Of a stretch of DNA of 33,850 bases, positions 14,266 to 21,485 are shown piece by piece. The position numbers and the translations under genes are program-made. The stretch is from DSOS01 sp035286585. Lineage in GTDB: Bacteria; Chloroflexota; Anaerolineae; Anaerolineales; UBA4823. The DNA lies in assembly GCA_035286585.1 (NCBI GenBank), contig DATEDC010000151.1:1-33850 (forward strand). The letters are read 5' to 3'. Positions within the stretch are counted from its first letter, which is position 1; each line of letters opens with the position of its first letter. The notes under the pieces are model-generated. The model had not been told where the DNA came from and did no database searches. It worked only from the letters and a program-made list of their open reading frames with translations.

Positions 14266-16173
14266 ATGGCTAAAATTATCGGTATCGATTTAGGTACCAC
14301 CAACAGCGTTGTGGCTGTTATGGAAGGTGGTGAGCCAACGGTTATCCCGACCGCCGAGGGCTCACGGTTGCTGCCTTCCGTGGTTGCATACAACAAAAAT
14401 GGAGAGCGGCTGGTTGGGCAGACGGCGAAACGGCAGGCGGTCGTGAACCCGGATAACACGGTATTTTCGATCAAGCGTTTTATGGGCAGGCGTTACGATG
14501 AGGTGGAGACGGAACGCAAAATGGTCCCCTTCCAGGTCATTGCTGGCCCCGCGGGCGACGCCCGGGTCAGGCTGCCAGCTACAGGGCGCGAGTACAGCCC
14601 TCAAGAGATCTCTGCCATGATCCTGGGAAAGCTCAAGGCAGACGCCGAGGCTTATCTCGGTGAGTCTGTATCCAAGGCAGTGATCACCGTTCCTGCTTAT
14701 TTCAACGACAGCCAGCGCCAGGCGACTAAAGACGCCGGTCAGATTGCCGGGTTGGAAGTGCTGCGCATCATCAATGAACCTACCGCAGCCGCTCTGGCAT
14801 ATGGTCTGGATAAGAAAAAGAATGAAACCATCCTGGTCTTCGATCTTGGCGGCGGCACTTTTGATGTCAGCATCCTGGACGTGGGTGAGGGCGTGATCGA
14901 AGTGCGCGCTACCAATGGAGATACCCACCTGGGCGGGGACGATTGGGACCAGCGGATTGTCAATTGGGTGGCCGATGAGTTCAAGAAAGAGTATGGCATC
15001 GACTTGCGCCATGACCGACAGGCGCTCCAGCGCTTGCGAGAAGCTGCCGAGAAGGCAAAGATCGAGCTCTCCAGCGTGATGGAGACGGAGATCAATCTAC
15101 CTTACATAACGGCAGACGCCACCGGTCCCAAGCACTTGCAGATCAAATTAAGCCGCGCCAAATTTGAGCAGCTCTCGGAGGATCTGGTTGAGCGCTTGCG
15201 CGGCCCGTTCAACGCTGCGCTGAAGGATGCTGGGATGAAAGCCGCGGTTATCAACGAAGTCGTCCTGGTGGGTGGGGCGACCCGTATGCCGATGGTCCAG
15301 GATCTGGTTCGCTCGCTGACCGGCAAAGAGCCCCACAAAGGCGTCAATCCGGATGAAGTCGTCGCCGTGGGCGCGGCGATCCAGGCGGGCGTTCTTGCCG
15401 GTGACGTGAAAGATGTCCTGCTGCTGGATGTAACCCCGCTTTCTCTGGGCTTGGAGACTCTAGGCAGCGTCATGACTACGCTGATCGAACGGAATACAAC
15501 CATCCCGGTTAAGAAGAGCGAGATCTTCTCCACGGCAGAGGATAGCCAGACCGCGGTGGATATCCACATCCTGCAGGGTGAACGTCCCATGGCGGCTGAC
15601 AATATGAGCCTGGGCCGTTTTCGCCTGGAAGGCTTGCCTGTGGCGCCGCGCGGCGTCCCCCAGATCGAAGTCGTTTTCGATATTGACGCCAATGGCATTC
15701 TCAACGTCACGGCTCGAGATAAAGCCACGGGTAAAGAGCAAAAGGTCACTATCACGGCCTCTACCAATCTGAGTAAGGACGAAATCGAGCGGATGGTCAG
15801 CGAAGCGCGCTCCCACGAAGCCGATGACCGCAAACGGCGCGAGCTTGTTGAAGTGAGAAATACGGCTGACAGTCTGGCGTATCAGACAGAAAAGACGCTT
15901 AACGAATTGGGCGCGAAGGTGCCTGCGGATGAGCGCCAAAAGATTCAGGGTACGATTAACCGGCTGCGCGAAGCGGTGAAGGGTGAAGATACGGATTCGA
16001 TCAAACGCATAAGCGAGGAGCTACAGAATGCTTTTCATGCTCTCAGCCAGCAGCTTTACGCGCAGCAGACCGCCCAATCAGGAGGCGCCCCTCGGGGCAG
16101 TAATGGAAAGGAACGCGGTCCGTCTGGCGAGGACGAAGGCGAGATTCTAGAAGGCGAGTTCCGCGAGGCATAA
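14266..16173 (+). CDS. dnaK: Molecular chaperone DnaK (Hsp70)
   Basis: This 635-residue ATP-dependent chaperone binds unfolded segments with DnaJ and GrpE. The nucleotide-binding domain starts with KIIGIDLGTTNSVVAVMEGG and contains the phosphate-2 motif LVFDLGGGTFDVSILDVGEG (near residue 192) and NEPTAAALAYGLDK. The hinge VLLLDVTPLSLGLET precedes the substrate-binding domain, and a helical lid runs to about 600. A polar tail ends GEILEGEFREA. Length is typical. ATG 14266 has AGGAG upstream. It stands alone: grpE and dnaJ are not next to it, and a strong terminator follows 20 bases after the stop. No CIRCE element is visible, so heat control, if any, uses another mechanism. Confidence 0.98.
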   Translation: MAKIIGIDLGTTNSVVAVMEGGEPTVIPTAEGSRLLPSVVAYNKNGERLVGQTAKRQAVVNPDNTVFSIKRFMGRRYDEVETERKMVPFQVIAGPAGDARVRLPATGREYSPQEISAMILGKLKADAEAYLGESVSKAVITVPAYFNDSQRQATKDAGQIAGLEVLRIINEPTAAALAYGLDKKKNETILVFDLGGGTFDVSILDVGEGVIEVRATNGDTHLGGDDWDQRIVNWVADEFKKEYGIDLRHDRQALQRLREAAEKAKIELSSVMETEINLPYITADATGPKHLQIKLSRAKFEQLSEDLVERLRGPFNAALKDAGMKAAVINEVVLVGGATRMPMVQDLVRSLTGKEPHKGVNPDEVVAVGAAIQAGVLAGDVKDVLLLDVTPLSLGLETLGSVMTTLIERNTTIPVKKSEIFSTAEDSQTAVDIHILQGERPMAADNMSLGRFRLEGLPVAPRGVPQIEVVFDIDANGILNVTARDKATGKEQKVTITASTNLSKDEIERMVSEARSHEADDRKRRELVEVRNTADSLAYQTEKTLNELGAKVPADERQKIQGTINRLREAVKGEDTDSIKRISEELQNAFHALSQQLYAQQTAQSGGAPRGSNGKERGPSGEDEGEILEGEFREA

Positions 16174-16192
16174 AGGCCGCAGTGAACATCCT

Positions 16193-16236
16193 GGCGCTGA
16201 GTGAAACAATCCGCTTCGCTCAGCGCCGGTTTTTTT
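16193..16236 (+). terminator. Intrinsic terminator of dnaK
   Basis: GGCGCTGAGTG (16193-16203) pairs with CGCTCAGCGCC (16217-16227) in an 11-pair stem with one G-U pair and a 13-base loop. GG and then seven T (16230-16236) follow directly. This is a textbook rho-independent terminator 20 bases after the dnaK stop. Confidence 0.92.
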
Positions 16237-16344
16237 ATGCCTGGAGCGGTGTGTTCCTCAGAGTGACCTCCATCAAAATGATACTGACGTAGTAATAGTT
16301 CGGCGTGTTCTGCAATCTATTAATCTGACTCTCAGGATAATATA

Positions 16345-16374
16345 TTGACACCTGGGGATAGTTGCTGATATGAT
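16345..16374 (+). promoter_or_regulatory. Sigma70-type promoter of the polysaccharide operon
   Basis: A perfect -35 TTGACA (16345-16350) and TATGAT (16369-16374, 5/6 to -10) are separated by 18 bases. Transcription would start near 16381, which gives a leader of about 220 bases before the sugar transferase start. Confidence 0.7.
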
Positions 16375-16380
16375 AATAGT

Positions 16381-16402
16381 ATATTTATAAGATATTTATA
16401 AA
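16381..16402. repeat. AT-rich tandem repeat, 2 x 11 bp
   Basis: ATATTTATAAG (16381-16391) is followed at once by ATATTTATAAA (16392-16402), differing only in the last base. It begins at the predicted transcription start of the polysaccharide operon, so it could affect initial transcription or bind a regulator. Confidence 0.7.
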
Positions 16403-16429
16403 TAACTACTGCTTCCTTAAATCGTTGGC

Positions 16430-16442
16430 TGTGTGGCACACA
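16430..16442. promoter_or_regulatory. Palindrome in the polysaccharide-operon leader
   Basis: TGTGTG (16430-16435) and CACACA (16437-16442) are exact reverse complements with one central base. As DNA this is a plausible protein-binding half-site pair. As RNA the loop would be too small to form without opening inner pairs. Confidence 0.4.
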
Positions 16443-16593
16443 CGAGACATCGATGACTGCCCGCGTTCTTCGAGAAAGTGTGTGCGTCTATCACCTCACA
16501 GGGTTGGACAAGTGGTGTAACTCGCTCCAGATACATACGTTATTACAATCGTCAGGTAGTTTTGTAAAGATTTATTGAGCTATGCACAGCAAG

Positions 16594-16599
16594 GGAGGA
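16594..16599 (+). promoter_or_regulatory. Ribosome binding site that decides the sugar transferase start
   Basis: GGAGGA lies 5 bases before TTG 16605. The in-frame TTG at 16575 has no such site, so the shorter protein is preferred. Confidence 0.65.
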
Positions 16600-16604
16600 A
16601 TAAA

Positions 16605-18116
16605 TTGGGAACAACATCTCCCAACATCGGTGCGTTTGTAGATCCATCGTTAACCCAAAAAATCCACAAGGCTTCCCGGTATTTGCCCAGGCACTGGCAG
16701 TGGCGCTTGTTCACGCTGGGGCTAATCATTAATGACGCGATCATCACAGGCGGGGCCTTTCGTTTGTCGTATTACCTGCGATTTGAGGCGCCGTTCTTCT
16801 TTTTTCAACAAGAAAGCTTTAACTCCTTTACTTTCTATCAAAGCCTGGTATTTGTGCTGCTGCCTTTATGGGTGGTCATATTTTGGGCGATCGGTCTTTA
16901 TAACCGCCAGAATTTACTGGGCGGCACGCAGGAATATTCTCTGGTTTTTAACGCCACCACGATTGGCATGTTCGTTGTGATTGCTGCGGGATTTCTTTTG
17001 CCTGGCTTTATCTTTGCCCGAGGCTGGCTGTTGATGGCCTGGGGTTTTACTTTTTTGTTTATTGACCTGGGAAGGTTCTCGATCCGGCGGATCATTTATT
17101 ACTTGCGCACGCACGGCTATTTTCTCTCCCCGGCGGTCATCGTGGGTGCTAACGATGAAGGTCTCTCGCTGGCTGAGCAATTGCTCAGTTGGAAGTCCTC
17201 GGGCATCCATATCGTGGGCTTCATCGACAAAAAGGTCAAGCCGGGGACGGTTCTTCTACACCATCTGACCTGCCTGGGCAATTCTGAGGATCTGGATAAA
17301 GTCGTAAAAGAATACGGCATCGAGGAAATAATTCTGGCCTCCAGCGCGATCTCCTCCCGGGATAAGCAGATGGAAATCTTTAAGCGCTATGGCGTCGGCA
17401 GCGAGGTCAATGTGCGCATGTCATCCGGTCTGTACGAGATTATCACCACCGGTTTGACGGTCAAGGATTTCGCTTACGTCCCTCTAGTGGGCGTCAACCC
17501 GGTGCGCCTGACAGGGATGGACCGGGTGATGAAAACGATCCTCGACTACACCTTGACGATCTTGGGGATGACCGTTGTCGCTCCGCTGCTTTTGATTATC
17601 GCTCTGATCATCAAGCTTGATTCGCCCGGCCCGGTACTTCACCGCCGGCGGGTGATGGGGGTGAATGGGCGCCAATACGACGCATTCAAGTTCCGCACCA
17701 TGTATGTCAATGGCGATAAAATCCTGGCAAAATATCCTGAGCTGCAAACCGAGCTTGCGGCAAACCATAAGCTCAAGAATGACCCGAGGATTACCCGCGT
17801 GGGCAAATGGCTGCGCCGCTATAGTCTGGACGAGCTTCCCCAACTGATCAATGTATTGAAGCTGGACATGTCCCTGGTTGGACCGAGGATGATCGCCCCG
17901 AGCGAAATCGAAATGTATGATAAGTGGGATATCAATTTGCTGACGGTTAAGCCCGGTTTGACCGGGTTGTGGCAGGTTAGCGGGCGTTCGGATATCAGCT
18001 ATAACGAACGGGTTCGGCTGGATATGCACTACATCCGTAACTGGAGCATCTGGCTCGACCTGCAGATCATTATGCAGACCATGCCGGTGGTGTTGAAGGG
18101 AAGCGGAGCTTATTAG
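16605..18116 (+). CDS. Undecaprenyl-phosphate sugar phosphotransferase (WbaP/WcaJ type)
   Basis: This is a 503-residue polyisoprenyl-phosphate hexose-1-phosphate transferase. It loads the first sugar onto the lipid carrier and so starts exopolysaccharide or O-antigen synthesis at the cytoplasmic membrane. The N-terminal half has about four to five membrane helices (about 30-150) and a nucleotide-fold-like middle (FLSPAVIVGANDEG onward). The C-terminal catalytic domain (about 305-500) has a membrane-embedded helix, KLDSPGPVLHRR, FKFRTMYVNGD, TRVGKWLRRYSLDELPQL, DMSLVGPRM and KPGLTGLWQVSGRS, all hallmarks of the bacterial sugar transferase domain. The start is TTG 16605 because of the GGAGGA site. 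It shares one base with the next gene. The sugar is unknown. Confidence 0.93.
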   Translation: MGTTSPNIGAFVDPSLTQKIHKASRYLPRHWQWRLFTLGLIINDAIITGGAFRLSYYLRFEAPFFFFQQESFNSFTFYQSLVFVLLPLWVVIFWAIGLYNRQNLLGGTQEYSLVFNATTIGMFVVIAAGFLLPGFIFARGWLLMAWGFTFLFIDLGRFSIRRIIYYLRTHGYFLSPAVIVGANDEGLSLAEQLLSWKSSGIHIVGFIDKKVKPGTVLLHHLTCLGNSEDLDKVVKEYGIEEIILASSAISSRDKQMEIFKRYGVGSEVNVRMSSGLYEIITTGLTVKDFAYVPLVGVNPVRLTGMDRVMKTILDYTLTILGMTVVAPLLLIIALIIKLDSPGPVLHRRRVMGVNGRQYDAFKFRTMYVNGDKILAKYPELQTELAANHKLKNDPRITRVGKWLRRYSLDELPQLINVLKLDMSLVGPRMIAPSEIEMYDKWDINLLTVKPGLTGLWQVSGRSDISYNERVRLDMHYIRNWSIWLDLQIIMQTMPVVLKGSGAY

Positions 18117-19048
18117 TGAAGGTTTTGGTGACAGGTGGAGCGGGCTTCATCGGCTCTCATGTGGTGGACGCATATCTTGAAGATGGATATGAGGTCGTCA
18201 TCGTCGATGACCTTTCTACCGGCCGCCTGGCGAACATCAACCCGGGGGCCAAATTCATCCAGATGGACATCTGCGATCCGCGCCTCTCAGAGGTGTTCGA
18301 GCGGGAGCGCCCTGATTACGTGAATCATCACGCCGCCCAGATGGACGTGCGGCGCTCGATGGTCGAGCCGCTGTTCGACGCGCAGGTGAATGTCGTTGGA
18401 TCGCTGAATTTGCTGGAGTGCTCTCGGAAGTACGCGGTGAAGCGGTTTGTATATATCTCGACCGGCGGCGCAGTTTACGGAGAGCCGGAATACCTACCTT
18501 GCGATGAAGCTCATCCCATTCAGCCGATTTGCCCGTATGGCGCCAGCAAGCATACGGTTGAGCATTATCTCTACATGTACGCATTCAACTATAGTCTGGA
18601 ATACACTGTGCTTCGCTACCCCAATGTCTACGGTCCGCGCCAGGACCCTTACGGTGAGGCCGGGGTGGTGGCGATCTTTTGCGGACAGATGCTGAAAGAG
18701 GAGCAGGTTGTGATCAACGGAGATGGCGAGCAGCGGCGTGATTTTGTCTATGTCGGCGACTGCGCCCGGGCTAACCTGCTGGCGTTAACAGTGCCGCACC
18801 CCAGTGGGATTTTTAATCTCGGCTCCGGGCGCGGCACGACGGTGAACGCGATCTTCTGTGAATTGAAAGCTATAACAGGTTACAGCCGCGACGCCCAACA
18901 TGGTCCGGAAAAACTCGGCGAAACCCGCACGATCTATTTGGATGCGCGCAAGGCAAGAGAGGAGTTGAGCTGGGCGCCTCAGGTAGGCTTGCGCGAGGGG
19001 CTCGAACTCACCGTGGAATATTTCCGCCTGAACGAGATATTGGATTGA
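18116..19048 (+). CDS. NAD-dependent sugar-nucleotide epimerase/dehydratase
   Basis: This is a 310-residue extended short-chain dehydrogenase, of the type that epimerises UDP-glucose or a related nucleotide sugar. The Rossmann motif TGGAGFIGSHV (6-16) and DDLSTG (31-36) bind NAD. The catalytic set is S115/T116 (YISTGGAVYGE), Y141 and K145 (CPYGASKHTVE), and NVYGPRQDPYGEAGVV is the usual substrate-side segment. Length fits GalE-like enzymes (310-340). The start is GTG 18116, whose G is the last base of the previous gene's TAG, so translation is coupled. It supplies a sugar precursor for the polymer begun by the upstream transferase. Galactose versus another sugar cannot be decided. Confidence 0.9.
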   Translation: MKVLVTGGAGFIGSHVVDAYLEDGYEVVIVDDLSTGRLANINPGAKFIQMDICDPRLSEVFERERPDYVNHHAAQMDVRRSMVEPLFDAQVNVVGSLNLLECSRKYAVKRFVYISTGGAVYGEPEYLPCDEAHPIQPICPYGASKHTVEHYLYMYAFNYSLEYTVLRYPNVYGPRQDPYGEAGVVAIFCGQMLKEEQVVINGDGEQRRDFVYVGDCARANLLALTVPHPSGIFNLGSGRGTTVNAIFCELKAITGYSRDAQHGPEKLGETRTIYLDARKAREELSWAPQVGLREGLELTVEYFRLNEILD

Positions 19049-19121
19049 ATTGATGGTCTCTGCACAGATTGAAATGGCTCGCGCTCGGAACATGAGCTGC
19101 TCGTTGAGCACCTTATCGGAA

Positions 19122-19673
19122 TCACTTCCCTTCGAGCAGGTCCGCCAGCGCATCCGTAAGGGTGTTGTACGTTACAAATGGTTTTAAATGATTGGGTACG
19201 GGGAGGCGCTTCTGGCTGAGGCCGCGCCCGGTGCGAACCAGGGCTAAACGGTTTACGCCGGCGGCCTGGCCAGCCAATAGATCGCTGAGCGCATCGCCGA
19301 TCAGGATCGAACGGTTGAGATCCAGGCAGAGTTTTTCGGCGGCCTGGATAATCAGTCCGGGTTCTGGTTTTCGACACGTACAGTTGGCCTCTGGGGCATG
19401 CGGGCACAAAAATACGCCGTCGATTCTTCCCCCCGCACGCTCGATATGGGCTACCAGGCGATGGTTGAGCTCTTCCGCCTTTTCCAGGGTCATCCTTCCC
19501 CGCCCTACCGCGGATTGATTGGTCACGATGACGAATTTGTATGGACTGGCGCTGGCTTTTGCCAATGCGTCTAGAGCTTGCGGGTAGAACTTCACATCCG
19601 ACCAATCCAGCACGTACGAGGCGCGGTTTTCGATGATCACGCCATCACGGTCGAGGAAGACTGCCGGGTGCAT
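19122..19673 (-). CDS. gmhB: D-glycero-manno-heptose 1,7-bisphosphate phosphatase family (GmhB-like HAD)
   Basis: This is a 183-residue HAD phosphatase. The nucleophile and acid D8 and D10 lie in VFLDRDGVI. Motif II is IVTNQSAVGRG, and K102 with GDALSD near 126-131 completes the active site. A zinc site typical of GmhB is fully present: C90, H92, C98 and C100 in CPHAPEANCTC. GmhB removes the 7-phosphate in ADP- or GDP-heptose synthesis, and close relatives also act on histidinol phosphate. It is convergent with the epimerase gene and divergent from the radical SAM gene. A perfect -10 box ends 7 bases before its ATG, so the mRNA is probably leaderless. Heptose in a surface glycan would suit the neighbourhood. 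Confidence 0.88.
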   Translation of the reverse strand: MHPAVFLDRDGVIIENRASYVLDWSDVKFYPQALDALAKASASPYKFVIVTNQSAVGRGRMTLEKAEELNHRLVAHIERAGGRIDGVFLCPHAPEANCTCRKPEPGLIIQAAEKLCLDLNRSILIGDALSDLLAGQAAGVNRLALVRTGRGLSQKRLPVPNHLKPFVTYNTLTDALADLLEGK

Positions 19674-19680
19674 GCTGGCA

Positions 19681-19686
19681 ATTATA
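19681..19686 (-). promoter_or_regulatory. -10 box of gmhB; leaderless start likely
   Basis: A perfect TATAAT reads on the minus strand and ends 7 bases before ATG 19671-19673, with no room for a ribosome site. No clear -35 was found. Confidence 0.5.
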
Positions 19687-19689
19687 CAC

Positions 19690-19715
19690 TCTGGCTATTG
19701 AGTATAATAGCCAGA
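19690..19715. promoter_or_regulatory. Perfect 10-bp inverted repeat between divergent genes, candidate operator
   Basis: TCTGGCTATT (19690-19699) and AATAGCCAGA (19706-19715) are exact reverse complements with a 6-base spacer. The right arm overlaps a plus-strand TATAAT (19703-19708) for the radical SAM operon. The left arm abuts the gmhB -10 box on the other strand. A protein bound here could block both promoters. It has no T-tract and lies upstream of both genes, so it is not a terminator. Confidence 0.6.
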
Positions 19716-19784
19716 TCATTGCATACAATCGGGTTTTGCAGGAACGATTTACCTGGTGGGTACCGCTATCCGGAGGAACGATTA

Positions 19785-21479
19785 ATGAGCGAGCAAACAG
19801 ATTACATTAAAGAGAACCTGGGGTCGCGACGCATCCCCAAGCTGCGGATGGCAGATTTTCCCAGCGCGGATGAAATTGTGAAACGAGGGCTGCTTACCGC
19901 GCCGCGTGGAGCGGAAGCGGTGGACGTGCTTTTAGTGAATCCGCCCACGCCGGACGGGGGCTTGTGGATCCGCACCCAACACCGGGTAGGGCGCCGGACG
20001 AGAGAGAATATGGTCTGGCCCCAGGTTTCCCTGGCACAGATGGCGGCGATCCTGTATCCCACTTACAAGCTCGCAATAATCGATGCCAATGCAGAGCGCA
20101 TAGGCTGGGCGGAGTTCACCACGCTGCTGGACCGCTACCAGCCCAAATATTATGTCACCCAGGTGACGGCGCCTACGCTGGAAAACGATATGTACGGCTG
20201 TTTTCTGGCTCATGCGCGCGGGGCGAAGACGATCGCTTTTGGGACGCATGTCACCCCGATCCCGCGCGAATCGATGCGCCCATATCCCAACCTGGATTAC
20301 GTGCTGGTGGGCGAACCCGACCTGACTTTGAGAGATCTGGTGGATCACCTGGAGGGCAAGGTTGGCGAGCGACCTGAGCACGTAACACATATATTTGAGA
20401 GCGAAATGGGCTACGAACCCGCCATTGCGCAGGATGGGAGCGTGGATTTGGGGCGCATCCGGGGTCTGGCCTGGCGGCGCGGGGGCGAGATTGTCCTGAA
20501 TATACCACGGCCGTTCATCGCCAGCCTGGACGATTTGCCCATGCCGATGCATGAGCTGCTGCCGCTGCAGAATTACCGTATGCCCCTGATCAAAGGGCCC
20601 TTTACTTTCATCGTTACCAGCCGTGGGTGTCCGGCTGGTTGCACTTACTGTATCAAGCACGTCAGCTACCAGTACAGCGCCCGACTGCGATCGCCCAAAT
20701 TGATCATGGATGAGCTGTGGCGCTTGAAGGATTTGGGGATTCATAATATCCACATGTACGCCGACCTTTTCACGGTGAGCCGGGACCAGGTCATGGAGCT
20801 GTGTGAGCTGATGATCGCCGAAAAAATCAACATTCGCTGGACTGCCAACAGCCGGGTAGACTATGTGGATGAAGAGATGCTGCGGATGATGGGCCGGGCG
20901 GGCAACTGGCTGATCTCGTGGGGCATCGAGAGCGGCAACGAGCAGATCCTCAAACATGCCCGCAAGGGAGCCTACCCCGATAAGGCTGAGCGCGCCCTTC
21001 GCTGGGCGAAAGCGGCGGGTATCAAGAATTGGGGGTATTTCATCATTGGGCTGCCGGGTGAAACTGAGGCGACGATCCGGCAGACGATTGATTTTGCCAA
21101 GAAGCTGCCGCTGGAACTTGCCTTGTTCCACGTGGCTGCGCCATATCCGGGGACGCCTTTCTTCTTCGAGGTGGTGGAGAATGGCTGGTTCCGACCCGGG
21201 ACGCGCTGGGAGCAAGTGGATATGGATAAGGGCACCGTGTTGGATTATCCCGACCTGCCCGCCGAGCGCCTGCTGTACTGGCAGAAGCGCGCCTTCCGCG
21301 AGTGGGCGTTCAGGCCCGGACCGATGCTGACTTATTTGAAGATGCTGCTCTCAGACCGGAGCACCGTAAAGAGTGCGTTGAGCGTTGGCTTGCAGCACCT
21401 GAGCTGGGCTTCCACGGATTCAGGAGCGCCCATTGCTTCTCGGCTTTCTTCGAACCTGGGGATGACTTCAGGCGAATAA
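19785..21479 (+). CDS. B12-binding-domain radical SAM enzyme
   Basis: This is a 564-residue radical SAM protein with an N-terminal cobalamin-binding-like domain (about 45-215: VDVLLVNPPTPDGG, IIDANAERIGW, AKTIAFGTHVTPIP). The radical SAM core (about 265-470) carries the cluster motif C282-x3-C286-x2-C289 in SRGCPAGCTYC, then SWGIESGNE and IGLPGE. The classical DxHxxG cobalamin motif is absent, as in other B12 radical SAM proteins that bind the cofactor base-off. Such enzymes methylate unactivated carbons or rearrange lipids and tetrapyrroles; the substrate here is unknown. The start is ATG 19785, because GGAGG lies 8 bases upstream; the frame is open further left, but that part lies antisense to gmhB. 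The next gene starts 6 bases after its stop. Confidence 0.9.
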   Translation: MSEQTDYIKENLGSRRIPKLRMADFPSADEIVKRGLLTAPRGAEAVDVLLVNPPTPDGGLWIRTQHRVGRRTRENMVWPQVSLAQMAAILYPTYKLAIIDANAERIGWAEFTTLLDRYQPKYYVTQVTAPTLENDMYGCFLAHARGAKTIAFGTHVTPIPRESMRPYPNLDYVLVGEPDLTLRDLVDHLEGKVGERPEHVTHIFESEMGYEPAIAQDGSVDLGRIRGLAWRRGGEIVLNIPRPFIASLDDLPMPMHELLPLQNYRMPLIKGPFTFIVTSRGCPAGCTYCIKHVSYQYSARLRSPKLIMDELWRLKDLGIHNIHMYADLFTVSRDQVMELCELMIAEKINIRWTANSRVDYVDEEMLRMMGRAGNWLISWGIESGNEQILKHARKGAYPDKAERALRWAKAAGIKNWGYFIIGLPGETEATIRQTIDFAKKLPLELALFHVAAPYPGTPFFFEVVENGWFRPGTRWEQVDMDKGTVLDYPDLPAERLLYWQKRAFREWAFRPGPMLTYLKMLLSDRSTVKSALSVGLQHLSWASTDSGAPIASRLSSNLGMTSGE

Positions 21480-21485
21480 GGGAAT

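Larger units (their letters stand above)
16174..16604. other. Intergenic region between dnaK and the polysaccharide genes
   Basis: These 431 bases contain the dnaK terminator, the polysaccharide-operon promoter, and about 220 bases of untranslated leader holding an AT-rich tandem repeat and a 13-base palindrome (listed separately). I see no gene. The leader is long and contains further GTGTG-rich segments (about 16480-16490) that could pair with the palindrome's CACAC arm, so alternative folds are conceivable. Confidence 0.5.

Noticed and set aside
19085..19121. Bidirectional terminator between the epimerase and gmhB genes
   Set aside because: TGCTC-GTT-GAGCA can form a 5-bp hairpin, but no T-tract follows on either strand.
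19578..19784. Upstream extension of the radical SAM reading frame
   Set aside because: It lies antisense to the gmhB N-terminus, has no ribosome site, and a well-spaced GGAGG precedes ATG 19785.
19932..21215. 427-codon antisense frame opposite the radical SAM gene
   Set aside because: The plus strand encodes the CxxxCxxC cluster and cobalamin domain. The antisense product has shadow-like composition and no motif.
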